Below are positions 19,926 to 31,774 of a DNA stretch of 64,000 nt, piece after piece. The stretch spans positions 1 through 64,000 of the forward strand of contig JADGKB010000041.1 of NCBI GenBank assembly GCA_027604185.1, given 5' to 3'. The position numbers and the translations under genes are program-made. A model generated the notes under the pieces. The model was given only the letters and a program-made list of their open reading frames with translations. It had not been told where the DNA came from and did no database searches. The number at the start of each line of letters is the position of its first letter. Within the stretch, counting starts at the first letter, position 1. Origin of the DNA: Boothiomyces macroporosus. Lineage: Eukaryota; Chytridiomycota; Chytridiomycetes; Rhizophydiales; Terramycetaceae.

Positions 19926-20933
19926 ATGTCCTGCTCCAGCTTCGATTGGGTTATCGACAGTCATCTGCTCACAAACGAATCTAAAGAATTCATAAAATCG
20001 CCCGTCTTTGGTCCAAGTTGCTGCCAGTGGGGGCTGTCCATCTTTCCGAAAGGTTACGAAAGCGATTCAAAGTATCTATCAGTGTTCCTGTGGTATATGA
20101 CAGACAAGATTACCAGAAACGTTCAATACACTATTTCAATTGCGACAAAGGATTGTGGAGAGCTGCCGATGAAATCTAGAACTTCCAAATTCAACTTCAC
20201 GAAACAAGAAGGCAGGGGATTCCCAAAGTTCATCAAGTGGGATCTCTTGCAAGATGCAATTGATGCGAATACACAGTTTGTCATCCGCGTCGAGTTGTGC
20301 GAGCTGACTCTTGGCGAGTGTCTTCCACTTGGAATAGCCCTACAAGAAGTGACTAACCGTGGAGATGTTGACATTCTCACTAAAGAAAACTTGGAAGGGT
20401 CTACTTTTTGTTTAAGGGCCCATCGGAACGTCCTGTGCACTTTGCCATACTTTGATAGGAAATTGAATGGCACACTGCGAAAAAAGAGAAACACCCTCTC
20501 CACTGCATCATTGACTACGTTGGTAGATGCTAAAAGACCTTCAATTGATCTGCAAAAGTTTTCCAGAGACGCGGTCAGTGCAATGCTGGAATTCGTTTAT
20601 GACAGAGAAATCAAAAAGACCATGCCCAAATCGATTAACACAAGATGTGAAATCTACGCTCTGGCTCACTACACAGAAAACAAGGCCTTGCTGTCCTACA
20701 TGACCAACAAGATCACCAAAGAAAATCTGCAGTTCAATACCCTATTTGACTTACTAACTATTCCCAATATTGATCCTGTAGATGGTTTATATCCTCGCTG
20801 TTTAGAGTTCTTTAATCACAAAATCACCGAAACCAGCAGCATTCCTAACCTTCAAGCAAAATTATATGACATGGACAAGCAAACATTAATTGATTTGCTT
20901 CAAATTTCACTAAGCAACTTGCACACCAAATAA
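19926..20933 (+). CDS. MATH-BTB domain protein, likely cullin-3 adaptor
   Basis: A 335-aa single-exon protein. The N-terminal half is a MATH domain (SPVFGPSCCQWGLSIFPKGY, then KYLSVFLWYM), the kind that binds substrate. The second half is a BTB fold (LEGSTFCLRAHRNVLCTLPY, DRKLNGTL, FSRDAVSAMLEFVYDREI) followed by a helical tail. In SPOP-type proteins this pair brings substrates to cullin-3 ubiquitin ligase; a cullin-3 gene lies about 20 kb away in this window. The first ATG is at 19926; the GTG at 19905 is ignored. The BTB domain has a basic Ser-rich insertion (RKKRNTLSTAS). The substrate is unknown. Confidence 0.82.
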   Translation: MSCSSFDWVIDSHLLTNESKEFIKSPVFGPSCCQWGLSIFPKGYESDSKYLSVFLWYMTDKITRNVQYTISIATKDCGELPMKSRTSKFNFTKQEGRGFPKFIKWDLLQDAIDANTQFVIRVELCELTLGECLPLGIALQEVTNRGDVDILTKENLEGSTFCLRAHRNVLCTLPYFDRKLNGTLRKKRNTLSTASLTTLVDAKRPSIDLQKFSRDAVSAMLEFVYDREIKKTMPKSINTRCEIYALAHYTENKALLSYMTNKITKENLQFNTLFDLLTIPNIDPVDGLYPRCLEFFNHKITETSSIPNLQAKLYDMDKQTLIDLLQISLSNLHTK

Positions 20934-21140
20934 ATGCCTTTAAGATTTTTCAATTTATACCTTCAAAAAAGTGTCTTGTGCACAATCAAAAGTACAAGGA
21001 CGTTATTAAACAATATCAACTTTATTTAAATCTAATCTCGTACATTGCTGTACCTGTGTTGAAAAACACAAAAAAGATTTTAAATGTGGGCGATTTGTAT
21101 TTGGCTAAACATCACACACCCAATGATGTCCCATACTACC

Positions 21141-22336
21141 TTAGTATGGACGGCCACCTTGCTTTTGGTCCCATTGTTGCTGTTGAGCTGGTTGCTGCGG
21201 TTGTTGCGGGGTACCAGAAGTAGTAGGTCTGCTAGGCTGGATTTGCCCGGCAGATTGCTTTCGTTGTTCTTCAGTTTCTTGAGTATTTTGAGCTTGGTTT
21301 GCTTCAGGATTGCGCTTTGCGTCTTGCTAATTGTTAATCTTCATATTACTTGATACTTGAGAATAGTCCAGTCAAATACATAGTCGTAGTGGAACATTTC
21401 ACGAACAAACAAATCACGGAAGAGCTTGCGCAAATAGGTGTAATCAGGTTTGTCGTCAAATCTCAAAGTACGAGTGTAATTCAAGTAAATGGCAAATTCA
21501 GGAGGGAAACCTTTGCAAAGAACTTCGGTAGGAGTAGTCATTTTCTTTTCCATGATACGATCATACTTTTGCTTCTTGGTCGCTGCTTTCAATCCTTGCC
21601 ATGGCAATGATCCTCTGCAAAAGTACATCAACACGTAACCAAGAGATTCCATATCATCACGGCGAGATTGTTCTACACCCAAGTGAGTGTTGATACTTGC
21701 GTATCTAGCAGTACCGGTCAAGTTCTTGTTTTCCTTATATGGAATATGCAAATGGGTTCTAGGGTCTCTGTATTTCTTTGCAAGCCCAAAATCGATAATG
21801 TTGACTTGATTTCCACGCTTACCGTTACCCATCAAGAAATTATCCGGCTTGATATCTCTATGCAAAAAGTTTTTCGAATGAACAAATTCAATACGAGAAA
21901 TCTAGCGTTAAAAATCTTTTTACCAATTGATCTGCAAGAAGCAAGACCGTTTTAAGAGTGAACTTGCGACCACAGAAATTGAACAAGTCTTCCAGACTTG
22001 GTCCAAGCAAGTCTACGACCATACAGTTGTAGTCTCCTTCAACACCAAACCATCTTACAAATGGGATGCCCACTACGTCAGTCAAAAAACTTACCGCCCC
22101 CTGCAAGAGCTTTGTAAACACGAGCTTCGTACTCCAATTGCGGATGTTTAGCTCTAACAGGCTCCAACTTAATCGCTACTTCTTCACCGTTTACGACATT
22201 TAGACCTAATATTAGTGAGAAAAGCACCTAAATAGATTTCACCAAAACTACCGCTTCCAATCTTTCTTCCAAAGCTGTATTTACCACCCACTCTTATGTT
22301 CGCCAAGTGTCTTGGTGTGTCACCAAAATGATCCAT
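21141..22336 (-). CDS. Casein kinase 1 (delta/epsilon, Hhp1/Hrr25 type)
   Basis: A 368-aa Ser/Thr kinase. It has the glycine loop [12 protein letters not shown], the ATP lysine in EEVAIKLEP, the catalytic loop [25 protein letters not shown], and SINTHLG in place of APE, which is diagnostic of CK1. The C-terminal tail is Gln/Pro-rich ([13 protein letters not shown]) and ends GGRPY. Introns are 22206-22227, 22073-22094, 21902-21923 (22 nt each) and 21327-21349 (23 nt); the last splits the kinase domain from the tail. Introns in this gene are among the longest in the window. Such kinases act in DNA repair, endocytosis and vesicle traffic; the exact role is inferred. Confidence 0.93.
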
Positions 22337-22637
22337 TTCGAAAAAAAGTAATTGCAAATTCGCACTTTATAAACGGCAGGTGATAGTTCTGCGCCTCACC
22401 CCAAACTCGAAAAACGAACCTGTGCCAACCAAATACACCACTACCAAGCTTAAATCAATTGCAAAAGATCAATAAAATTTCGCTCGACAAAGCTTGGTAT
22501 TTTGAGCTCGATTGATTCCGAATCTTTAGATGTTTTCATTTTCACAGCAGGGATATTCCATAATTTGCAGATCTCTTTTTCGTCAATGCTTCAAATTAGC
22601 AATGATTACTAGTGTAAATAATAAGAATATATTATGT
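22337..22637. other. Intergenic region upstream of CK1, nothing recognised
   Basis: 301 bases between the 5' end of the CK1 gene and the 3' end of MOT1. No coding frame or clear motif was found. It contains two copies of an AAGCTTxxxxTT-like word, probably chance. Confidence 0.4.
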
Positions 22638-25600
22638 TTACTTTCTTCTGGATTTTAAATCTTGCAGGAAATCGTCAACTGCAAGATCGTCATACTGATC
22701 TTCGCTCCATAGCTGCTCAAGCCCTTCAATGGCTTCTTTGCTGCTAACTTTTTGGTTTGCATTCTTTTGAGGCTTCTCTTCTCCTTCCAAAGAAAACAAG
22801 TCAAAGATTTGGTTGGCATCCATTGATGCGATGCCAGCATTATCAGAAGTAATGATGGATGAAGACAAGTTGAGTTTGAACTTTTGCAATCTGGATTAAA
22901 GTAATATTACCCCATGATTTTCTCTTCCAATGTGCCCTTTGTAATGAGTCTGTATACGTTTACAACTCTCTTTTGCCCAATTCTATGAGCACGATCCATA
23001 GCTTGCAAATCTTTTTGTGGATTCCAGTCATGTTCCATAAAAATGACAGTGTCTGCACCCGTCAAGTTCAAACCCAAGCCGCCAACATGGGTAGTCAACA
23101 GTAAAACATCAATACTTGGATCTTGGTTGAAAGTTTGAACTAATTCGTGTCTCTTGATTGGATCAGTGATTTGCCCATCTAAACGCATATAAGTAACGGT
23201 TGGCATGAGCTTTTTGAATAAATCGTTCTGGATCATATCCAGCATTTGTTTTACTTGTGCGAAAATTAACACTCTGTGGGGAGCAGTAGCTTCAGAAGTT
23301 TCGTTTCGCTCCACACCAATGCCACAATCTAACAGCAGTTGTCTATGTTAGAAATTCTTTTACTGTAGCGCCAACAATTTTGGTGCATTTTGAATGTCAT
23401 GGATAGATCTCTTTTCTGCTTTCAATTTTGCTTGCACCTTTTCATATTGCGGATGGGTAGGTGTTAAAACAAGGGAAGGGTGATTGCACAGTTTTCGAAG
23501 ATATTGCAATGCTTGGAAGATGTGCTGCCCTTTCTTTCCCCCTTCACCATTTTCGTTTTGTATGTCCTCAGACATTACTGAAAAGTCTTCATACAACATT
23601 TTTTGAATATCAGACAGTTCACAGTAGTAATCTTGGATAATCTTTGGAGGGAGGTCTTCTAGCACATCCTCTTTCATTCTTCTCATCAAGAATGGCAGAA
23701 CTTGTTTATGCAACGCTTCAAGTGCAAGTGCCCCTTTTTCTTGTTCCTTTGTCGATGCTTTGGCATCTCGAGAAGCTTGGATAGGTTTGCCGTATCGTTC
23801 ATTAAATTGCACTTCAGTTCCCAAGAACCCAGGCATCAAGAAATCAAACAGCGACCATAAATCCACCACATTATTTTGCACTGGAGTGCCAGACAGGATC
23901 CTAACGTTAAAAGTACTTTACAGTCGATGGAATGCTTTGATAGATTTCACTGATTTGGTCAATTTTGTGGACGGATTTCTGATTACATGGCCTTCATCAA
24001 GGCAACAATAGTTGAACCGTAGAGGTGCGAAATGGTCAATGTCATTTCTCAAAACTTCATATGAAATAATGATAATATCATGAGACATCATCTGTCTTCG
24101 GATTCTACATTAAACATCATATTACGCTGCTCTTTCATTTTTGTCTCCAGTGTAAATGATGGGTTTCAAAAACTCGGCATACTTTTTGATTTCAAAGAAC
24201 CAGTGGCCAGTTAGAGGAAGAGGGCAGACAACCAAGCTTGGACAGTGACAAAAGTCTACTAGTTTTGTTTTCTTATACTCTTCTGCACGATTATAATGGT
24301 CTGAAGCAATCATACAGATAGTTTGTAATGTTTTCCCAAGACCCATATCGTCACAAAGAATACCATGAAGTCCGTATCTGTTCAAGAAAGCCAGCCAACT
24401 AACACCCTCCTTTTGATAGGAACGAAGCTCTGCAGCAACAGTAACTGGTAATTCAAATTCTGTAATTTTTTCTGTACCAATCAACTGCCCAATAAATTTA
24501 CGCTCGATATTCTTTTTCTCGATTAGAGATTGTGGGAACCCAGGTGGATTTGGAACACCAGCTTCTAACGGTGCCAGTTTAACTAATTGGGCAAACACAT
24601 TAGTTGAAATGAAACGAACTTGTTCGTTAGAGTCAGACATTCTACCCAGCAAGGGCGCCATTAGGAAAATTAGGTATGGCAATACTTCATCTTGTAACAT
24701 GTCCACAATTTGGTATAACGCTTCCACGCTTCCTTGCCGATCAATATCAATTGTCGAATGGTTTGTTAAAGGCACTACTTTCTCGATCACTTGGATCATA
24801 GCAGGCACTTTGATTTGCCTAGCGAGAGAACCAATTGCATAGGAGGCCAAGTGGCGAACAAGTGAGAGGTGGCATGTCAAGCAACTAGTGATTGGATCCA
24901 TTAATGTCAGCATGCTTGGATACAAATCTGGATGGATATACTTTGCCAAGATATGAATAACGTGTAAGGAATCACACAAAGGCTGTGTAAATGGCTCTTC
25001 TGGTGTAAATTTCTTTTTAGCTAAAAGTAGAGGATTCACGGTATTCAGCGATTCTGAAACAATTGTCCAAAAAGTAGGACTTGATTCGAATAATTTAGGT
25101 CCGAATTGAGCACAAAGTGATTCTATTGCTGCTTCCGCTCCACGGTGAAGGATCATCTTTGCAATACGATCTTGCTCATTGGCTTCCGCTTGAGCAGCAT
25201 CTTTAATTGCATCGACAGCAGCTTCATCAATTTGATCAACAGCCTGAGCAACAGCAGCAGCTTTTCTACCTTTTGTTTTACCTTTTGGCGGTGGCTTAAG
25301 CTCCTTTAATCGCTTCAAAGTAAGCACTAGGCTTTCATCCCGAACTTCTTTTGCAATTCCGACAATGCTAGGATCAGAGCATAAAAAGACACAGATATTT
25401 TTGATCATCTTTTCATTGATATTCGTTCTTTGACCAAGTATGTTTAATTCAATCATTTTGGCAACACCATCCGCAGAACGCTTTTGTAACTCTTGGTTTT
25501 CTTCGTTTTGGATACTATTCATCAAATTACGAATGATTGGGTTAAGTTTACTGGGAAGAGAACCCATAATTGAAACCGCAGAGGCAAGCGAAGAGAAAAC

Positions 25601-28283
25601 TCTGGTATCCAATGTCCTCTTTAAATTGATGGAGGCATTTTTAGATGAAACTGCTCTTCGATACAACTCAGCCATATTTTCAGAAACGTTCACCATCAAT
25701 GGAGCAATATAACTAGTTAAAAACATTTCAGAACATTCCAAGGTAAATTCTGTGCCTAAAGGTGATTGGAAATTTGGATCAGCTTTGGTTATCATGGGTG
25801 GTAAAGGAGGAAGAGAATTTCCTTGATTTTTGAGTGCATTAAACAATAACATACAGTCATCTCTATTGACTTGCAACTGATTCTGTAGTTCAACAAAATA
25901 TAAAGCTGCACCAGCATTTGCATCTGAAAGCACTTGTACCATGGTATCCCAAATTACTTGAACCAATTTGTTTGATTCAAGAAAACTTTTCTTGTAAGTA
26001 GAGTTGAATGAAATAACCCATTCTTGAATAACAATGCCAATTACAATTCGATGGAAAGCCCATCCAGAATTGACATACGCCATTATCCATTCCAGCACCT
26101 TTGGTTGTAAATTTACTATTTTCGGATGATTCATCAAGGCACAAGCAAGTTTTCCGAGACAGACAGCAGCAGCTATTCTTCCATGAATTACAACATCATA
26201 TGCTAAAATGGTCATATCTTGGTTCATCATTGCACGATCCTGAGCAGGTATATTGAGTGAATTGTCAGATGACTTTGCCGTGGGATTTGCTCGATATGAA
26301 ATAAACAAACGCGAATCAAATGCGGTTCCAATTGGAGACATTACTTGTGCAAGGAGGACTGACAAAATACTGTTGCACAAGTTATCCAAAATCTTTTGAT
26401 CGCAAGGCTTAATTGCTAACAATTCAACAAGTTGTGACCAAACGTTGCAAGTTGATTTAATAACTTCTTCTTTTTCTTCAAGAACAAAATTTTGGAACAC
26501 TAATCGAAGCAGATCGGTAGTAACCCATGAAATACCAGCCGAGTTTTCTTCCTTTGACAATTCAGCCAGAGAAGAAAGTGTGCGCAAAACAGCAAGACGC
26601 ACTGAAGTAATGGCATGTCTAAAGAATGGAAATAGTTGTGGCACAAGCTTCTCCAAGAATTGACTTGCCTCTTTACGCAGTATCTGTATAATTTGTGGTT
26701 TGCGCAACAAATCAGACAGCAAGTCCATCACAAATGAAGTGGCTGCAGTTAAATCGTCTAGTTCTTGTAGTGAATCCCATAAATATACCACAATGGTGTT
26801 GAAAATCTTTTTCTCTGGCAACAACTTTACCAACAGATCCGAAATAGGTATTAAAGATGAGGAGGCCACTGCTCGAACATCATCATTGTGATCTTTCAGC
26901 CTGGATTAATAATAGTTACCCTTCAATTATGGCTTTGAAGGCAGGAGAGTCTTGCCCGTTTGGTAATGGGAGCAATATTTGATGCAACAAATCTTGCCTA
27001 ACAGCCATCCAATACTTTAGTCCAATCAAGGCTGCGTGTCTAACTGCCCATTTTTGTGTATTTTCTTCCCTTTCTTTTTCATGATACTCCAACATGACCA
27101 GCAATCCTTTGTTTATCACTTTGAGACAAAGATCATCCGGGCAATGTTCCAGCACTACAGCTAAAGTTTGTGAACAAGTTTCTCTGACAGGTACTACTGC
27201 TTGATCACCAACGAAATCCGCAAATCTATCGAGGGACAGTACACATAACAATCGAATTAAAAGATCTTCTAATACCATCAAATGTCTTTTTTCATTTTGC
27301 ACCTTTTCAACTCCGACTATTTTCCCATACCCGCTACCATGTGTTTTTATCAATTCTCGAAGCCCGATAGCAGCCCCATGTCTAGTCTCCCATTTTGGTG
27401 AAAACAAATCAAAAGATAGCTGTTCACATAAACCTTCAAAGGGCCATTCGTCACCAGTGCTAAATACCCCCAGAGAAGACATGTCTGGCTTTTCTTTGAA
27501 TTTTACAACAGTGGTATTCGGGTCGCTTTCTTTTTCTTCAACTTTTCTCTTTTTCAAGGCAGATGAAGAAGTAATATCAGTATATCTATTTGAACCCTCT
27601 TTTTTTGCTTGCTGCTTCATCTTTCTCTTTAATTGATTCTTTTCTCTATTACTCATCCCAGCAAACGGATCTCCCTCTTCTTTCTTTACTTTAACTTCTA
27701 CCACTTCAGTAATTGCCTTTTTCTGAGTCAATGCTTTTTTCCCTTTTTGTTGTTTAAAATCTTGCTCATCAAAAAAATCCACTAAATTAATTCAAGTTAC
27801 CTATATTAGAAATTGTTACCATCCATTAACTGAGTACCAAATCCAAGGCGTTCTTTCAATCTCTGTTTTTGTATTTGTAAACGCTGCTTTGGATCCATAT
27901 CCGATAAATCCGCATCGAATTCGCTTCCTGCACTTGCGACTAGAGGCATACCCTTTTCCAGCACAGTGTTAATATCGATTGTGTCAAAACTAAGCAATCC
28001 TTCCAACTCCTCCACTTTATTAACATAAAATACCTTTATTATTACTTGAAGGAGGGTCCCATTGACTGACGTTATCACAAATAGACTGTATTGCTAATCC
28101 TGCAGCTACTCTTGTTTCCCAATTTTTGCTATTCAGGTGTACTAGTACCCGCGATAGAAGCGGATATAATTCATCCGGATGTTGCTTTTGAATTTGACCA
28201 ATCTGCTTCGCAGCTGTTGATCTAACTGTGCTAGTTGATCCTGTGTCTAGTAGCAGGACTAGTCTGTCCAGTCTCGTCGTCAT
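22638..28283 (-). CDS. MOT1: MOT1/BTAF1, TATA-binding-protein-associated Swi2/Snf2 ATPase
   Basis: The largest gene, 1828 aa (yeast Mot1 is about 1870). It uses ATP to remove TBP from DNA. It starts MTTRLDRLVLLLDTGSTST, the family N-terminus, followed by long HEAT repeats. The ATPase core has CDDMGLGKTLQ (Walker A), HRLILSGTPVQNNV, the helicase-C motifs THVGGLGLNLTGADTVIFME and MDRAHRIGQKR. The Walker B box appears as LDEGH. Introns are 28015-28033, 27801-27819, 27782-27800, 26901-26919 (19 nt each), 24105-24125, 23901-23921, 23343-23363 (21 nt) and 22891-22910 (20 nt). Introns 27801-27819 and 27782-27800 abut with no exon between; both must go, since keeping either leaves an in-frame stop. 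Confidence 0.96.
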
Positions 28284-28901
28284 TAGATTTCTCTTTTTTT
28301 GTGAATTTTAATTCAGTTGGATGAGTCGCAGTCAGGAGAATTGTTTTGATTTCTTGTTTGTGATTCGTCATCATTAGATTGAATAACAGGAGAATGCGTA
28401 TTATGATCTCCAAGTTACTTTATGCTGCAACCGTGCTATTTCTATAGTAAGTACTATGAAAGGAATTTTGGAGTAATTTGTACTTTAACTGGTTGAATTA
28501 GCTGGGCGATAGTGTTAAATTATCCTCGGTGTCTTTTGCAAGCAATTTAAATAGGTATTTAGCCAATAATTTAATCATCGATAACTTGTTTTTATTCTGA
28601 AGTGAATATTTCAAAAATGTAAATAGATTCTCAGTTTTCCATATTCCGAAAAGTGCATTGTTTGGTAGATACGATCAATCACTTCAGAGTTCAAGGTATC
28701 ATTGGTACTAGTTGCCCACTTACTTGGAACAATTGACCTCGATCAGTATTTGTAGCAGATTTACAAAGTACCACATGGATATTTATAACAAAATTACAAA
28801 TTACCACATAAATATGCAGATCTCTCCATCTTGATATACTAGTAATCAAGTGGCCCGCAATAATTGTTTGAAAGATCTAAAGATTATAAAGAAATTCTCT
28901 C
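28284..28901. other. Intergenic region between MOT1 and the velvet gene
   Basis: 618 AT-rich bases. A 60-codon minus-strand frame overlaps the MOT1 start and is ignored. Between about 28770 and 28815 the words ACAAAGTACCACATGGATAT and ACAAATTACCACATAAATAT form an imperfect direct repeat. No function is evident. Confidence 0.45.
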
Positions 28902-29379
28902 TCATTTATTAAAAACTCTCCCATTAGTAGAAGTCGCAACAATCCCCTGTATTTCAAACGACTTTGAAACATCCGATATCCGATTAGGTTTCTTGTACAA
29001 GTTTCTAAAAATAATTTCAAACGGCTGTGTATCTATATACTTGATTGTTGGCTCTTCAACCATTTCTATTACGCAACAGCGGATTACATATTCTCCAATT
29101 ACTTTGATATTCACATCGGGAAATACGAAAAATAGATAGAATTGACCGTCTTCAGGATCTTTTAAAACATGTCCATGTTTAATTATATCTCCATCAAAGT
29201 TGTTTAGTAACGTTTTGTTGCTCTGTGGAGTTATTGTTGAGCAAATGTCCTTGTCAGCTGATAAGCAGTATAAAAAGCAAGTGTAATTCAATTGCTCCAA
29301 CTGTTCTTTACTTAATTTCTCTTTAAAAATTACTTGTACTATTAGCACAGGGTATCTGGTTAGGAAAAACTTACATCAT
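28902..29379 (-). CDS. Short velvet-domain protein
   Basis: Velvet proteins are fungal-specific DNA-binding regulators with an NF-kappa-B-like fold, linking development and secondary metabolism. This one is 152 aa, barely the domain itself. It matches the domain order: PVLIVQVIFKEKL, YTCFLYCLSAD, GHVLKDPEDGQFYLFFVFPD, GEYVIRCCVIEM, TQPFEIIFRNLYKKP and SKSFEIQGIVAT. The N-terminal QxP basic motif that contacts DNA in VosA/VelB is weak or missing. The ATG at 29379 is followed after only 5 coding bases by a 19-nt intron (29356-29374), so additional 5' exons could exist. Its partner proteins are not in this window. Confidence 0.82.
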
Positions 29380-30512
29380 ACTGTTGATGAACGGTTTCTT
29401 TATTCCACTTTCCCGCCCATATAACGGCTGCTGTCTAATCGCTAACCTAAAGTCTTTCATGTAATTTTCGTTGATTCGTGGGAAAAATTAAAGAAATTTT
29501 CGTTCTGTTCCTGCTAGAAAACAAATCCTATTTCTTGAAATTAGCATCTTTATTATATTATTGGAAAGGGTTTCCATTCCTATTATGAATTATTTTATTA
29601 ATAATCCACTAGAATGAAAAAGCAACTTCAAAATTTAAAAAGGGATATGGGGGAAGGATGACTAATTTAACCGCAACGGTTGGAAAACTAAAGAAAGAAA
29701 CAGATAATCAGTTTGATCTTTATTACTTTTCAATTAAATTATTTTGCTATTCTTTTCCTCCAGGATTTTGTTTTTTCCCATTCAATATAGTAATTTACCA
29801 CCAAAGTGCCATTGACCATTTGAAATTAAATTTTTATCCAGAAATATACACACGGTGAAGGCTGCAGTTCAATAATTGTGAGTTCTAGGCTATTTATGTG
29901 GGCACAGTCATGTATGCTGATTCAAAAATGATTTTCCTTTTTATCGTGGTAATTTTTAAGGACACGGTCATTCCTGGCGGCCGCCTTAAAAAAATATTCT
30001 AGAAAATGGAATTATTTATAGTATTGCGAGAAACACTATTGCTTGAATACATTTGACTTGGAAATATTTCTTTCCTTTACTGTGAGGTGAAATAATCGGT
30101 TTTTATTCAGAAACAAACAACTTGAACAAATATATAGTTAAATAGATGTACAGCGTGTGTATTGGTTTAGGTTTTCATCTCTCTTTGAAACAATTAAATG
30201 AATTGTATTTTCTCAATTTGGTATACTAGCGGGCCAAATTCCGAGTTTGGTCCGCTGAGAACAAACATTAAAACTTGGCGCAACAATCCAATTTTGCTTT
30301 ATATTAGCCTTTTTGGTTTATTTAGTTTATTATATTGGAACTAAATGCAAAAGATATTACCTTTTGAAGTGTTCTAGATTGCCAGCAAAGTTTAGTTCTT
30401 CTTTTAGATTCTTTCTCTCTTGTTGTAAACCTTCTCTTATAGTTGAATATTTGAAAACACTTGTATTAAAACGATATAGCAGTCTTTTAAGTAACCACGC
30501 AATGCATTATAA
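29380..30512. other. Long AT-rich intergenic region
   Basis: 1133 bases, the longest gene-free stretch. Two plus-strand frames (29658-29858, 66 codons; 30313-30543, 76 codons) are low in complexity and not supported. An imperfect hairpin AGCGGGCCAAA/TTTGGTCCGCT lies at 30228-30256. I see no RNA gene or mobile-element signature. Confidence 0.5.
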
Positions 30513-31157
30513 TTACATTTCATGCAATTTATTCCTAATTTGATAGTAATACTTTAGCCGAATAGTTTCCTTTTTCGCAAGTTCCAAATCATTGGATTTG
30601 AACGCTTTACCAATATTATCAATAATAGTATTAATCTCTTGATTATTACGATCAACATAATCTTGTACTTGGTCTTCTTCTAAATCTTCAATCTCTTCCT
30701 GTAATTCAATAATTTCCATTAAAAATTGTTTGTCCTGAGTCTTTAACGATTCATTAATCTCTATCCCATTCAAAGAGAGTAAATACTGCGCTCTAGATAG
30801 CGGATCCTTTAATATTTGAAATGCCTTATTAATTTCCGATGATTGCTGCTCAGAAATTCTTTTTTCCAATGCAGACTTGGATGAATAGTGGTCTGGATGT
30901 ACCTGGGCTTGCATTTTCAAAAACTTTTGTTTTAAATCATTTTCTTTTAAATTATAGTCAACTTGGAACAAGTTAAAGTAATTCTGGTCTTTTGGAGGTT
31001 GAATTATGTCGCAAGTGTTACAGAACAGCGGGTTTGTTACTTTGGTATTACATTTCCAGCATGGATTGCTTGGCTTGGTCGGTGTAGTGTACTTTCTGAA
31101 TATTCTTGTTGAATTCAAAAATCTGTTCATTCTGATTGTATAAAAGTTTTTCCACAT
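30513..31157 (-). CDS. HSC20/Jac1 mitochondrial J-domain co-chaperone
   Basis: A 214-aa protein of mitochondrial iron-sulfur cluster assembly; it brings the scaffold Isu to the Hsp70 chaperone. The start ATG at 31157 opens a basic presequence (FYTIRMNRFLNSTRIFRKY). It is followed by a tetracysteine zinc-binding motif (CWKCN ... CNTC), as in human HSCB and unlike yeast Jac1, which lacks it. The J-domain has VHPDHYSSKS with the essential HPD, then SEINKAFQILKDPLSRAQYL. The C-terminal helices (QFLMEIIELQEEIED) carry the Isu-binding side. It is a single exon. Confidence 0.92.
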   Translation of the reverse strand: MWKNFYTIRMNRFLNSTRIFRKYTTPTKPSNPCWKCNTKVTNPLFCNTCDIIQPPKDQNYFNLFQVDYNLKENDLKQKFLKMQAQVHPDHYSSKSALEKRISEQQSSEINKAFQILKDPLSRAQYLLSLNGIEINESLKTQDKQFLMEIIELQEEIEDLEEDQVQDYVDRNNQEINTIIDNIGKAFKSNDLELAKKETIRLKYYYQIRNKLHEM

Positions 31158-31774
31158 TGTTTGAGCCACTTGCAAGTAATCAAATTTTCAATAGGAATTA
31201 TGGTCATCCAAGGTGAATTACCAAAGATTGCTTTATTGAATTTGTGCTATCCTATTTATATGAAATTAAACTTTATGATTTTGATAACCTTATTTATAGT
31301 ATTTGATAACCTTATGCTGCTCGATATTGTTATCTTTCATGTGTCTTTATGCAATATCAGTCATTTTCATATGACAAATGGTAATACCAAATTAAAGAAA
31401 AGTTTGCTTATGAACCAAACCAAGACTACCATTATTTTGGAAACCCAGTATTGCTCGTAAAGGAATCAAAGCAAGAATGTCGTTATTATCATGCATTATC
31501 GCTATTGAATGGTAGTTTGCATACTGCGGTAAAGTAGCACAAACAGACGAGTTTGGAGCCCCAAAAACATTTTTGGGGACACAAGGGGAATCCCATCTTC
31601 AAATACAATAAAATCTTATACAGTAAAGCACTGTTATTTGGTTGTAAATTAAACTCTGTATTCCTTTTATTTAATCCAATTTCTCTTGGCTTTCTAGTAG
31701 ATGTCAAACTTGGAATTTTTTCCGCCTCCATTTCAACCATGTGAATGCGTAGTATTTAATGCGAGAAATTTTTA
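31158..31774. other. Intergenic region, nothing supported
   Basis: 617 AT-rich bases between divergent genes. Frames at 31161-31460 (+), 31489-31740 (-) and 31553-31744 (+) show no family resemblance. A short inverted element CCAAAAACA/TTTTTGGGG occurs near 31560-31580. Confidence 0.4.

Noticed and set aside
23901..23916. A 16-nt intron in MOT1
   Set aside because: Re-reading the exon showed the donor five bases further upstream; the correct intron is 21 nt (23901-23921) and gives HRLILSGTP.
29658..30543. Plus-strand frames in the long intergenic region
   Set aside because: Short, low-complexity, rich in Phe/Leu from AT-rich DNA, and without splice partners.
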